From assembly GCA_964567295.1 (NCBI GenBank), contig CAZMLU010000033.1, positions 1 through 18,545 of the forward strand: 18,545 nt of DNA. The letters are read 5' to 3'. Position numbers and translations under genes: made by a program. The DNA is from SLJK01 sp964567295 (GTDB taxonomy: Bacteria > Bacillota > Dethiobacteria > DTU022 > UBA8154). The notes beneath the pieces are model-generated. The model was not told the DNA's origin. It ran no database searches and saw only the letters and a list, made by a program, of their open reading frames with translations. Below are positions 1 through 7,200 of the stretch, in pieces. How positions within the stretch are numbered: the stretch's first letter is position 1; each line of letters begins with the position of its first letter.

Positions 1-2
1 TC

Positions 3-1208
3 TATGATGTGACCAACTATTTTTTCGAGATAGACTTCCCTAATGGTGAAGAGGACCTGCGAAAAAGGGGTGTGTCGAAAGAGCACCGCATTGACCCAAT
101 CACTGCAATGGGCCTTTTCATAGATTCCAATGGACTTCCAATCAGCATGTCGATCTTCCCCGGTAATACAAGCGAGTCACTTACGCTTCAGCCGACCATG
201 AATGAGGTCAAAGAGTCATACGGTCTGGGCAGGCTGGTTGTGGTTGCTGATAAGGGGGTCAATTCTTCAAAAAATATCGATATGATCGTAGAAAGTGGTG
301 ATGGATTTGTCTTCTCGCAAGTTCTAAAAGGGAAAAAGGGAAAGCGTTACCATGAAAAGCTATTTGATAAAAGCGGTTGGATCTCGAACGAAAGTGATAC
401 ATACAAATACAAGCTGTTCATGGAAGAATACGAAGGCAAAGATAGGGAAGGAAAAAAAGTAGCACGCAAAAGGAAAGTACTTCTTTATTGGAGCAAAGCC
501 GAAGCCGACATGGCTAAACGTAAACGAAAAGAAAAGCCAAAAAAAGCTACGAAATCTGTAAAGAACAATGCCTACAGCATCAAGAAGGGTGTCGATGAGT
601 ATACAAAGGAAAGTATTGTTGACAAAAAAACCGGTGAGGTTTTAGAAGATACGAAAAAGCTGCGCAGCGTGGACCTGGAGAAGGCAGAGAAAGACGCGAT
701 GTTTGACGGCTTTTTTTGCATTATCACCAGCGAGCTTGATTATGATGAACGCAAAATACGCCAGGTCTACAGCGGGCTTTGGCGCATAGAGCAGTCCTTT
801 AAAGTTTTAAAATCAGACCTTGATGCCAGACCTGTGTTCGTCAGTACCAATGAGCATATCCGCGCCCAATTCCTGATCTGTTTTGTCGCGCTGCTCATCG
901 TTCGCATCATCCAACATCACATGGGAGAAAAGGCCATTTCAGCCGAACGAATCGCCAGGGCGCTCGGTGCTGCAACATGCCAGGTTTTAAAGGGTGGCAT
1001 TGTTCATCTTGACGATGTAGGCGGAGCCATTGCGTTTCAAAAAATTCTTGATAAAAAAGGCAATCTTGTGGACACGCTGGCATATTCGGATGAAAACGAG
1101 ATTGCCCTGGACTACGAATTAATCCAGGATACATACGGTACAGATTGCTACAATATCTATCTGCGGCAGGAGGTGTTCAACAAATTCTTGAAAAATATCA
1201 ACCTTTAG
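3..1208 (+). CDS. IS1634-type DDE transposase, 5' end outside window
   Basis: This is the C-terminal ~400 residues of an IS4-superfamily transposase that cuts and joins the ends of its insertion sequence. The reading frame is open to the window edge. The GTG at position 9 lies inside the motif YDVTNYFFE, whose D (codon 6-8) is the expected first catalytic aspartate, so the true start is upstream. The second D sits in VVADKGVNS (about codon 240). The catalytic glutamate is in WRIEQSFKVLKSDLDARPVF, with the E-x6-K spacing of the IS4 YREK signature. A lysine-rich insertion lies between the second D and the E, and the YDVT and LRxxGxSKEHR features fit the IS1634 group. No frame break is seen, so this part looks intact. 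The left end is not visible and I could not identify terminal inverted repeats. Subfamily assignment is from motif recognition. Confidence 0.85.
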   Translation, partial: YDVTNYFFEIDFPNGEEDLRKRGVSKEHRIDPITAMGLFIDSNGLPISMSIFPGNTSESLTLQPTMNEVKESYGLGRLVVVADKGVNSSKNIDMIVESGDGFVFSQVLKGKKGKRYHEKLFDKSGWISNESDTYKYKLFMEEYEGKDREGKKVARKRKVLLYWSKAEADMAKRKRKEKPKKATKSVKNNAYSIKKGVDEYTKESIVDKKTGEVLEDTKKLRSVDLEKAEKDAMFDGFFCIITSELDYDERKIRQVYSGLWRIEQSFKVLKSDLDARPVFVSTNEHIRAQFLICFVALLIVRIIQHHMGEKAISAERIARALGAATCQVLKGGIVHLDDVGGAIAFQKILDKKGNLVDTLAYSDENEIALDYELIQDTYGTDCYNIYLRQEVFNKFLKNINL

Positions 1209-1239
1209 CATAACAAAAATATTTTACCGCAAAATCAAA

Positions 1240-1277
1240 AAAGCCCCGTGCTTTCTACATAGCTGGGGCTTTCGCCA
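1240..1277 (+). terminator. Hairpin terminator after the transposase
   Basis: AAAGCCCC (1240-1247) is the exact reverse complement of GGGGCTTT (1265-1272), with a 17-nt loop, about 30 bases after the transposase stop. It is followed by CGCCATTTT, so the U-tract is imperfect. It probably ends the transposase transcript. It could instead belong to the insertion sequence's right end, which I cannot place. Confidence 0.5.
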
Positions 1278-1311
1278 TTTTAAACTGTAAAAGTCGGGTC
1301 TTTTTGGAGTA

Positions 1312-1320
1312 TGTTATAAT
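1312..1320 (+). promoter_or_regulatory. Extended -10 promoter for the DUF1638 gene
   Basis: TGTTATAAT gives an exact TATAAT at 1315-1320 with the TGn extension. No good -35 hexamer lies 16-18 bases upstream, as is usual for extended -10 promoters. The start codon of the next gene is about 50 bases downstream. Confidence 0.5.
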
Positions 1321-1370
1321 AAAAGAAAAAGTATAGTTCAACTTATTTCTTGAAGGGGGACGGCAAGTAG

Positions 1371-2057
1371 ATGAATACAGCTGTTCTGGCATGCCAGACG
1401 GTTTCTGATGAATTGAATATGGCTATTATGCAAACTGAGGTTTCTTACCCTGTTTATTGGATAGAATCGGGGCTGCATAATACGACTGAAAAACTGCAGA
1501 GAAAGATCGGGGAGGAATTGGAAAGATTACAGGAGGCTGAGACCGTTTTGCTGGCTTTTGGTTACTGCGGGACAGCTTTGCAAGGGATAAGTTCTAATTA
1601 TTCCAGGTTAGTTTTGCCACGCCTTGATGATTGTATCTCTATGCTTTTAGGCTCCTCCCAAGAGAGGAAAAAGAGGGAAGAGGAGAAAGCTACTTATTTT
1701 TTTACGGCCGGCTGGTTAAAGTACGAAAGAAGCCTGGTTCAGGAATATGAATATGCCCGGGAGAAATACGGCCCCGAAAGGGCCCAGGAGTTAATGGAGA
1801 TGATGCTTAAACATTATGAGAGGTTTGCGCTTATTGATACCGGAGCTTATGATCTTGCTCCCTACCAGGAAAAAATAAAAGAGCTGACCTCTTTGCTGGG
1901 AATGGAGCAGCAGGTAATAAAGGGTTCCTTGAGGGTTTTCAAGAAACTTCTCACGGGACCTTATGACGAAGAGTTTATTGTTACCCTCCCGGGGGAAGAA
2001 ATTGTGCTGGATTACTGGAAGTTTAAAGAAAGCGAGATTATCGCTCAGGGAGATTAG
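1371..2057 (+). CDS. DUF1638 domain protein
   Basis: A 228-residue soluble protein of the DUF1638 family, whose biochemical role is not established. Recognisable family features are the start TAVLACQTVSDEL, the glycine/cysteine motif LLAFGYCGTALQGI (about residues 60-73), VLPRLDDCISMLLGSS (about 80-96) and the aromatic FFTAGWLKYE (about 108-117). The conserved Cys, Asp-Asp-Cys and aromatic residues suggest a cofactor or metal site, but that is inference. From general knowledge, relatives occur in methanogens and anaerobic Firmicutes, sometimes near corrinoid methyltransferases; no such gene is present here. The ATG at 1371 is preceded by GAAGGGGG, about 11 bases upstream. It has its own promoter. 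The next gene starts 85 bases later from a separate promoter, so co-transcription with the PAC2 genes is possible but not proven. Confidence 0.8.
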   Translation: MNTAVLACQTVSDELNMAIMQTEVSYPVYWIESGLHNTTEKLQRKIGEELERLQEAETVLLAFGYCGTALQGISSNYSRLVLPRLDDCISMLLGSSQERKKREEEKATYFFTAGWLKYERSLVQEYEYAREKYGPERAQELMEMMLKHYERFALIDTGAYDLAPYQEKIKELTSLLGMEQQVIKGSLRVFKKLLTGPYDEEFIVTLPGEEIVLDYWKFKESEIIAQGD

Positions 2058-2090
2058 AAGCTCATCTTTATAGCAATTCGCGCTTATTTG

Positions 2091-2099
2091 TGCTAAAAT
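2091..2099 (+). promoter_or_regulatory. Extended -10 promoter before the PAC2 pair
   Basis: TGCTAAAAT is a TGn-TAAAAT extended -10 element about 45 bases before the PAC2 start codon. No convincing -35 is seen. Confidence 0.4.
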
Positions 2100-2142
2100 A
2101 ATAACAACACAAGTTCAACAATATTGAGAAAGGAAAGTGTAT

Positions 2143-3072
2143 ATGGGTATTGTTATGTACGGTGAACCACAGTTAAAGAATCCGGATATGATATGCAGTT
2201 GGCCGGGGATTGGTAATATTGGTTTAATTGCTGTCGAGACTTTGAGGGGTCAGCTAAAGGCCAAGGAACTAGGACAAATTGAGCCCTGGGAATATTTTGA
2301 TCCTCATAAAGTGCATATTCAAAATGGGGTGCTGCAGGATTTATGGTTTCCCAGGAGCAGGTTTTTTTACCATGAGCGGGAGGAGAAGGATCTACTTTTC
2401 TTTACCGGGGAAGAGCAGCCCGGCGGTAGGGAGAAAATGTATGCATATGGTGAAAAGGCTTACCAGATGGCGGAGAGCGTGGTCGAGGTGGCTAAAAAAC
2501 ACGGTTGCCGCAGGATTTATACTTCAGGCGCTTGTGTTTCCATGACCCATCATCAGGTTAAACCCAGAGTAGTAGCGGTGGCCAGTTCGGTGCAACTGGT
2601 TAAGGAGCTGAAACGTTACCCGAACCTGGTAACTATGAGCGAGCTGGGAGAAGCCGGCGGTGAAGGTGTTATCACCGGTATGAACGGTCTAATGCTGGCC
2701 GTTGCCAAGAAAAAGGGTCTGGAAGCGGTCTGCTTGATGGGAGAGATCCCCGATTGGCTGGCCAGGGTTCCCTTTCCTTATACCAAGGCCTCCAAATCAA
2801 TCCTGGAGGCGTACGGTTCCATTTTCGGAGTTGAGACACGTCCCGGCATTTTGGACAGGCAGAGCAAAGAGGTGGACAGGATTATCGAGAGTTTTTATGA
2901 AAAGTTCCCGGAAGAAGTAAAAGAGATATACGACCAGCGTAAGACGGAAGCAAAGCCTGTTCCGATCAGCGAAATGGAAGCGGAGTGGATGAAGGAGAAC
3001 CTGGACGAGTTCCTTAAGTCTATTACTGACGAGCAGGAAAAGGGGGACGAGGACGATGACAGACCGGTCTGA
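2143..3072 (+). CDS. PAC2 family protein (proteasome assembly chaperone-like), first of a pair
   Basis: A ~309-residue PAC2-family protein, related to eukaryotic proteasome assembly chaperone 2 and archaeal PbaA/PbaB-type proteins. Family signs are the N-terminal SWPGIGNIGLIAVETL (about residues 20-35), a central KKHGCRRIYTSGAC strand-turn, GEAGGEGVITGMNGLMLAVA (about 170-190) and CLMGEIPDWLARVPFPYTKAS (about 200-220). The ~60-residue tail is highly charged and rich in Glu and Lys. No signal peptide or membrane segment is visible. I chose ATG 2143 because GAGAAAGGA sits about 8 bases before it; the in-frame GTG at 2137 is too close to that site. Its 3' end overlaps the next PAC2 gene by 17 bases, so the two are almost certainly translationally coupled. 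Bacteria of this type normally lack a 20S proteasome, so the actual client is unknown. Confidence 0.85.
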   Translation: MGIVMYGEPQLKNPDMICSWPGIGNIGLIAVETLRGQLKAKELGQIEPWEYFDPHKVHIQNGVLQDLWFPRSRFFYHEREEKDLLFFTGEEQPGGREKMYAYGEKAYQMAESVVEVAKKHGCRRIYTSGACVSMTHHQVKPRVVAVASSVQLVKELKRYPNLVTMSELGEAGGEGVITGMNGLMLAVAKKKGLEAVCLMGEIPDWLARVPFPYTKASKSILEAYGSIFGVETRPGILDRQSKEVDRIIESFYEKFPEEVKEIYDQRKTEAKPVPISEMEAEWMKENLDEFLKSITDEQEKGDEDDDRPV

Positions 3073-3883
3073 TGTTCTTTTCAATATATTGAAAGAGCCG
3101 CCTCTGCAGAGCTCCACCCTGATAGTGGGCTGGCAAAACAGTGATGTGGCTAGAGTCGGGAACCAGGTTATCAACTTTTTGGTAGAAGCACTGGGCGGTG
3201 AGGAAGTTGCGGAGATAAAGCCGGCGGGCTTTTTCTCCTTTGAGGGAGCTACTTTTCGGGATAATATTGTTCAGGTGCCCGATAGCAGGTTTTGGGCCTG
3301 CGGGGAGGCGGGACTTCTCCTGTTCTCCAGCGAAGAGCCATCTCTAAATAATTACCAGTTTTTGAATAGTATATTGGATTATGGGGAAAAAGAGTGCGGT
3401 ATAAAAGAACTTTATACAATTAATGGTGCTCCTTCCCTGGTTAGCCATAGTATGCCGCGGGAAATCCTGGCGGTTTTCAACCAGGCAGAGCTGCTGGAAA
3501 GATTTGAAGAAGAGGAGTTAGAACCTATGACATGGGAAGGCCATCCTGCGACCAGCAGCTACCTGCTGTGGGTTGCTGCCAGGAGGGGTTTGGCCGGGAT
3601 AAGCCTTTGGCCAGAAATTCCTTTTTACCTGGCAGCCAGTGAAGATCCCCTGGCAGTTAAAACTACGCTTTCTTTCCTGGGGCGGAGGTTGGAGATTGAT
3701 CTGGAACTGGAAGAACTGGAAGAAAAAGCAAATAAACAACAGCAGAAGCTTTCTCGTCTCCAGGAGGAAAATGAACAGGCAGGTGCCCTTCTACAAAGGT
3801 TGGAAGATGGTGATACCCTGGATGAGCAGGAGCAGATTATTCTTAGCAGGGAAGTCCATCAGAAATTGGAAAAAGATTCCTGA
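3056..3883 (+). CDS. PAC2 family protein with C-terminal coiled coil, second of a pair
   Basis: A 275-residue divergent PAC2-family protein. The N-terminal half has LIVGWQNSDVARVGNQVINF (about residues 23-42), corresponding to the W-x-G-x-G-N-x-G region of the first protein but with the glycines changed. GLAGISLWPEIPFYLA (about 179-194) corresponds to the leucine-MGEIPDW segment of its neighbour. From about residue 215 the sequence becomes a long charged heptad region (EELEEKANKQQQKLSRLQEE), a likely coiled coil absent from the first protein. The ATG lies inside the upstream gene, 17 bases before its stop, with GGGGGACGAGG just upstream. The pairing suggests a hetero-oligomer, as inferred for eukaryotic PAC1-PAC2, but no partner is shown by the sequence. 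Confidence 0.75.
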   Translation: MTDRSDVLFNILKEPPLQSSTLIVGWQNSDVARVGNQVINFLVEALGGEEVAEIKPAGFFSFEGATFRDNIVQVPDSRFWACGEAGLLLFSSEEPSLNNYQFLNSILDYGEKECGIKELYTINGAPSLVSHSMPREILAVFNQAELLERFEEEELEPMTWEGHPATSSYLLWVAARRGLAGISLWPEIPFYLAASEDPLAVKTTLSFLGRRLEIDLELEELEEKANKQQQKLSRLQEENEQAGALLQRLEDGDTLDEQEQIILSREVHQKLEKDS

Positions 3884-3909
3884 ATAAAGCTTTTAAGTTC
3901 CTTTTTCTG

Positions 3910-3938
3910 TTGTTGTTTTCTCCGTTTTCAGGTATAAT
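3910..3938 (+). promoter_or_regulatory. Promoter for the LCP gene
   Basis: TTGTTG (3910-3915), 17 bases, then an exact TATAAT (3933-3938). The predicted start falls near 3945, just before an imperfect leader hairpin whose arms are CTCTGG (3942-3947) and CCAGAG (3965-3970). Confidence 0.6.
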
Positions 3939-3989
3939 TGGCTCTGGTGATTTGTTGGGGCAGGCCAGAGTGAAAGGAAATGAATAAGG

Positions 3990-5024
3990 GTGAGCAAGAA
4001 CAATAGTGTAAAAAATAAGCGCCGCAAAGGTTTTTGGGGGGGTCCAATCTTTTGGGGCCTGGTAATCCTCATGGCTTCTGCAGTTTTCGGGATGGGGTAT
4101 TGGTTTAATACTCTCTGGGGAGAAATTTACCAGGAGGTCCAAAACGGCCGTGACGGTTTGAACAGCTTTATAGGCCGTAATGGTGACAACGGAAGCATTC
4201 CCGGGGATTCTCCTGAACGGGAGGAGAGGGAATCACTCCCTGATATTATGACCGTCCTTGTTCTTGGTTTGGACGGGCGTGGAAGCAATATGACGGGACG
4301 GACCGATACCCTCATGCTGCTGACCCTGAACAAAAAATCAAACGAAATCAACATTGTATCTATCCCGCGCGATATGCGCGTGGAAATACCTGGTTACGGC
4401 CTAGATAAGATAAACCATGCCCATGCTTACGGAGAGGTGGCTCTTACCCGCCAGGCGGTAGAAGATTTTCTGGATGTGAGAGTGGATCACTACGTAACCA
4501 CAAACTTTGAGGGCTTTAAAAATATTGTCGATATTTTAGGCGGAGTTGAGCTGGAAGTGGAAAGCAGGATGCGTTATTACGGGATCGATGTTACCATTGA
4601 ACTTGATCCGGGTTTGCAGACTCTTGATGGTGATAAAGCCCTGCAGTATGTGCGCTATCGCAGTGACGGCCAGGGAGACTTGGGCCGTGTGGAACGCCAA
4701 CAGAAGCTGCTAAGCATCCTAGTAGAAGATGTGCTTACTTTCTGGAATATTTTGAAGTTCCCGCGCCTCATGCCGGAGATTGCCAGGAATGTGAAGACCG
4801 ACCTGGAGCTGAGCCAGGCCATTACGCTGGCTAACAGGATAAAAGGTGTTGACATCGAGGAGATCAATACAGCCACGCTGCCCGGTTCTCACACCATGAT
4901 TAACGGTGTTAGCTATCTTATTCCCAAAGAAGATGAGATCCGGGACAAAGTGGATCGCTATATAAAGGGAAAAGAAGAGATTAAAGAAGAGGAAGTCAAA
5001 GAAGCAGCGGCAGAACCATTATAA
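3990..5024 (+). CDS. LytR-CpsA-Psr (LCP) family wall-polymer ligase
   Basis: A 344-residue membrane-anchored LCP protein. The family transfers undecaprenyl-linked anionic polymers, such as teichoic acids or capsule, to peptidoglycan on the outer face of the membrane. After a basic N-terminus (KNKRRK) there is one transmembrane segment (about residues 18-40), a linker, and the LCP domain from about 85 to 300. Diagnostic motifs are TGRTDTLMLLTL (acidic/Mg site), SIPRDMRVEIPGYGLDKINHA (arginines binding the pyrophosphate) and LQYVRYRSDGQGDLGRVERQ. The C-terminal tail is Glu/Lys-rich. The start is GTG 3990. GAAAGGAA lies about 11 bases upstream, and a closer ATG at 3980 is out of frame and opens only 8 codons. 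The gene appears monocistronic, with its own promoter and terminator. Which polymer it handles cannot be told; tagA about 2.2 kb away hints at a teichoic-type polymer. Confidence 0.92.
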   Translation: MSKNNSVKNKRRKGFWGGPIFWGLVILMASAVFGMGYWFNTLWGEIYQEVQNGRDGLNSFIGRNGDNGSIPGDSPEREERESLPDIMTVLVLGLDGRGSNMTGRTDTLMLLTLNKKSNEINIVSIPRDMRVEIPGYGLDKINHAHAYGEVALTRQAVEDFLDVRVDHYVTTNFEGFKNIVDILGGVELEVESRMRYYGIDVTIELDPGLQTLDGDKALQYVRYRSDGQGDLGRVERQQKLLSILVEDVLTFWNILKFPRLMPEIARNVKTDLELSQAITLANRIKGVDIEEINTATLPGSHTMINGVSYLIPKEDEIRDKVDRYIKGKEEIKEEEVKEAAAEPL

Positions 5025-5123
5025 GGTTTTTGTTTACTTGTGCTGTGCTGTCGGGGAGGGGAAGTAGGTACTATCCAAACGTAAGTTGGCCGCTTGAAAA
5101 GAAAATATGGAGTTTTTTACATA

Positions 5124-5150
5124 GCTCCCGGTTAATCGGGAGCATTTTCA
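5124..5150 (+). terminator. Terminator of the LCP gene
   Basis: GCTCCCG (5124-5130), loop GTTAAT, CGGGAGC (5137-5143), followed by ATTTTC. It is a perfect 7-bp GC-rich stem 100 bases after the LCP stop. Confidence 0.75.
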
Positions 5151-5167
5151 TTGAAACACTAATTTTT

Positions 5168-5196
5168 TTGTCACAGGATTTTACAGAAAATATTGT
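5168..5196 (+). promoter_or_regulatory. Promoter for the diguanylate cyclase gene
   Basis: TTGTCA (5168-5173), a 17-base spacer, then TATTGT (5191-5196). The predicted start near 5203 is about 27 bases before ATG 5230, which supports that ATG as the ancestral start of the broken cyclase gene. Confidence 0.5.
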
Positions 5197-5229
5197 ACTT
5201 GAGCGGAGTTTGATGAGCTTATAAGAAAA

Positions 5230-5579
5230 ATGCGATTTCCCATAAAAAAAGAAGTTTTCTATTTAGGTTTGCTCTTTATAATAGCTTACTCCTGGTAGTT
5301 AGTTTTCTCTTTTCAATTACTCTTTTTCAAGTTGGCCGGGAAAGTGCTTTGAGCTCACCACAAGGAACGAATAAGGAAATCAGCGCTTTCACTGAAGGAT
5401 ACTTTAAAGAAATAAGCAACACTATTGAGGTGCTTGCAAATAATCCTGATATAATAAACGCAGCAGGTGATGAAAAGAGCAGCGAAAGAGCGTTGAAGAT
5501 GTATAGAGATTATAAAAAAGTAAATGATAATATAACAAATATACTCCGGATACGAAAATGGGTTGCTATTAATAAATGA
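5230..5579 (+). pseudogene. 5' fragment of a dCache diguanylate cyclase, split by two frameshifts
   Basis: This stretch holds the N-terminus that the downstream cyclase ORF lacks. ATG 5230 opens MRFPIKK and then runs off-frame to a stop at 5296-5298. One extra A in the A7 tract (5242-5248) would join it to a frame reading RSFLFRFALYNSLLLVVSFL. That is a clear transmembrane helix, continuing as FSITLFQVGRESALSSPQG and then a helical periplasmic sensor segment. This second frame itself ends at TGA 5577-5579. The natural continuation, YSGYENGLLLINEYTPVEGY, is in another frame. It is rejoined exactly if two bases (AT) are restored in the AT repeat around 5538-5545. Rejoined, the pieces give a standard TM plus first half of a dCache_1 domain. 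So two short-repeat indels separate one gene into three frames. Sequencing error, a real pseudogene or phase variation are all possible. Confidence 0.7.
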
Positions 5580-7161
5580 ATACACCCCTGTAGAAGGGTA
5601 TGATCCCACGGTTAGACCATGGTACACCGCTGCCATGGAGGAAAAACCTGCAGTATCAATTGGCTTACCCTACCGGGAGGCAAAAACACAGGAATGGCTT
5701 ATTTCCCAGTCCAAAGTGTTAAAAGCAAGAGATGGTAGCTACAACGGTGTTGTTGCCATCGACTGCTCTATGGAAGAAATAGTCACGTTGATGGAGGAAA
5801 AAAGTCTATATGAATCCCAGCGAACGTATATTATGGAGGAGAACGGTAAAATTATTATACACCCGGATGAGGAATATATTGACCAGAAGATACCTCAAAT
5901 AAAGGCAGAAATAACCGGGCAAGAGGGGGAATTATCTTACACGTTGGACGGCAAGGAAACATGGGGTTATTATAACACGCTGGATGCTACGGGCTGGATA
6001 GTTGCCACGGCGGTGGATCGCTCGGAAATAATGCAGCCCCTGGTTTTGCGCATATTATCATATACCTTGATAGGTATATGCCTGATTCTGTTCCTGGGAA
6101 TTTTGCACAACAAAGTCTTCCAAATACGATTGGCCCGGCCTTTAATAAGCTTGAGCCAAAGAGTTAAAGATATTACTCAGGGCAAACCCAAAACAGAAAC
6201 CGCAGAGACTGCTTATAAATACTCCAACCATGAAATAGCAGCTCTTGCGGAAACTATAGAACAACTGGCAGAGGACTCACTTAACAAGAAAGCTAATGAG
6301 TTACGAGCTATTATTGAATCTACCGGCGATGGAATACTATTGGTGAACAATGATAGACGGGCAATCTATACAAACTCGCGTTTACACAAGATGTGGGGCA
6401 TACCTCAAGATGTCATAGTCGCTGCAGGCGAACAAGCACTGTTCGATGCTATTAGAGAGCAGCTGCAGGAGCCAGAAGCCTTCCTGGAAAAAACTCGGAA
6501 GTTTTTCAGCTCAGGGGAAAAACTCTCGGAAACGATTTACTTTAGCGACGGAAGAGTTTTTGAGAGCTTTTCACGCCCGCTTAGTGAAAGAGGGGAGTTT
6601 GTAGGGAGGTTATGGAGCTTTCGCGATGTAACCGATCAAAAAAGAGCAGAAGATAAGCTGCGGCTTATGGCTACCACTGATGAATTAACCGGCCTGTGGA
6701 ACCGCAGGTTTTTCATGCAGGAACTAGAAAAAGAAACTGAACGAGCTCGGCGCTATAACCAGGTTTTTTCTCTTATGATGCTTGATATCGATCACTTCAA
6801 AAACATTAATGACACATTTGGCCACGGCGCAGGAGATTATGCTCTGCAGCACCTGGCTACTATTATTATTGACAACAAAAGAAAAGTTGATATCACTGGA
6901 AGACTAGGAGGAGAAGAATTCGGTATAATTTTACCTGGTATAGGCCTGGAGGACTCATTAATCGTAGCAGAAAGGTTAAGGTCGATAATCGAAAAAGATT
7001 TCATCCAGTATGACGGCAATAATATAAATTACAACGTGAGTATTGGGGTAACCGCTAACACGGGAGAAATTTTAAGTAAAGAAGAAATGCTTAAAAAAGC
7101 AGATAATGCATTATATATGGCAAAAGCTAAGGGCAAAAATTGCGTGCAAATTTGCGTTTAA
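5563..7161 (+). CDS. Diguanylate cyclase (partial dCache, TM, HAMP-like, PAS, GGDEF)
   Basis: The long open part of a membrane-bound diguanylate cyclase, which makes cyclic di-GMP from two GTP. In this 532-codon frame the order is: second half of a dCache sensor (1-155, with GYDPTVRPWYTAA near 13-25), a transmembrane helix (about 163-183), a HAMP-like linker (about 185-235), PAS (about 240-365, IIESTGDGILLVNNDRRAIY), then GGDEF (about 372-530, TTDELTGLWNRRFF). The active-site loop is GRLGGEEF (GGEEF at 449-453), a catalytically competent variant. RKVD (440-443) is the inhibitory I-site at the usual distance, so product feedback is expected. The TTG at 5563 has no ribosome binding site and lies inside the sensor domain. 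It is probably not a real start; see the 5' fragment feature. Unless the frame is restored, membrane topology and sensing would be damaged. Confidence 0.85.
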   Translation: MLLINEYTPVEGYDPTVRPWYTAAMEEKPAVSIGLPYREAKTQEWLISQSKVLKARDGSYNGVVAIDCSMEEIVTLMEEKSLYESQRTYIMEENGKIIIHPDEEYIDQKIPQIKAEITGQEGELSYTLDGKETWGYYNTLDATGWIVATAVDRSEIMQPLVLRILSYTLIGICLILFLGILHNKVFQIRLARPLISLSQRVKDITQGKPKTETAETAYKYSNHEIAALAETIEQLAEDSLNKKANELRAIIESTGDGILLVNNDRRAIYTNSRLHKMWGIPQDVIVAAGEQALFDAIREQLQEPEAFLEKTRKFFSSGEKLSETIYFSDGRVFESFSRPLSERGEFVGRLWSFRDVTDQKRAEDKLRLMATTDELTGLWNRRFFMQELEKETERARRYNQVFSLMMLDIDHFKNINDTFGHGAGDYALQHLATIIIDNKRKVDITGRLGGEEFGIILPGIGLEDSLIVAERLRSIIEKDFIQYDGNNINYNVSIGVTANTGEILSKEEMLKKADNALYMAKAKGKNCVQICV

Positions 7162-7200
7162 TAAAGAAAAAGAAACAAAAAAAGAATAATGCTTAACATT

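Noticed and set aside
1240..1272. AAAGCCCC…GGGGCTTT as the terminal inverted repeat of the insertion sequence
   Set aside because: Both arms are on the same side of the transposase, so it forms a hairpin (terminator) rather than the two ends of the element.
5030..5224. 64-codon plus-strand frame after the LCP gene
   Set aside because: It runs across the LCP terminator and the predicted cyclase promoter, has no ribosome binding site and shows no family likeness.
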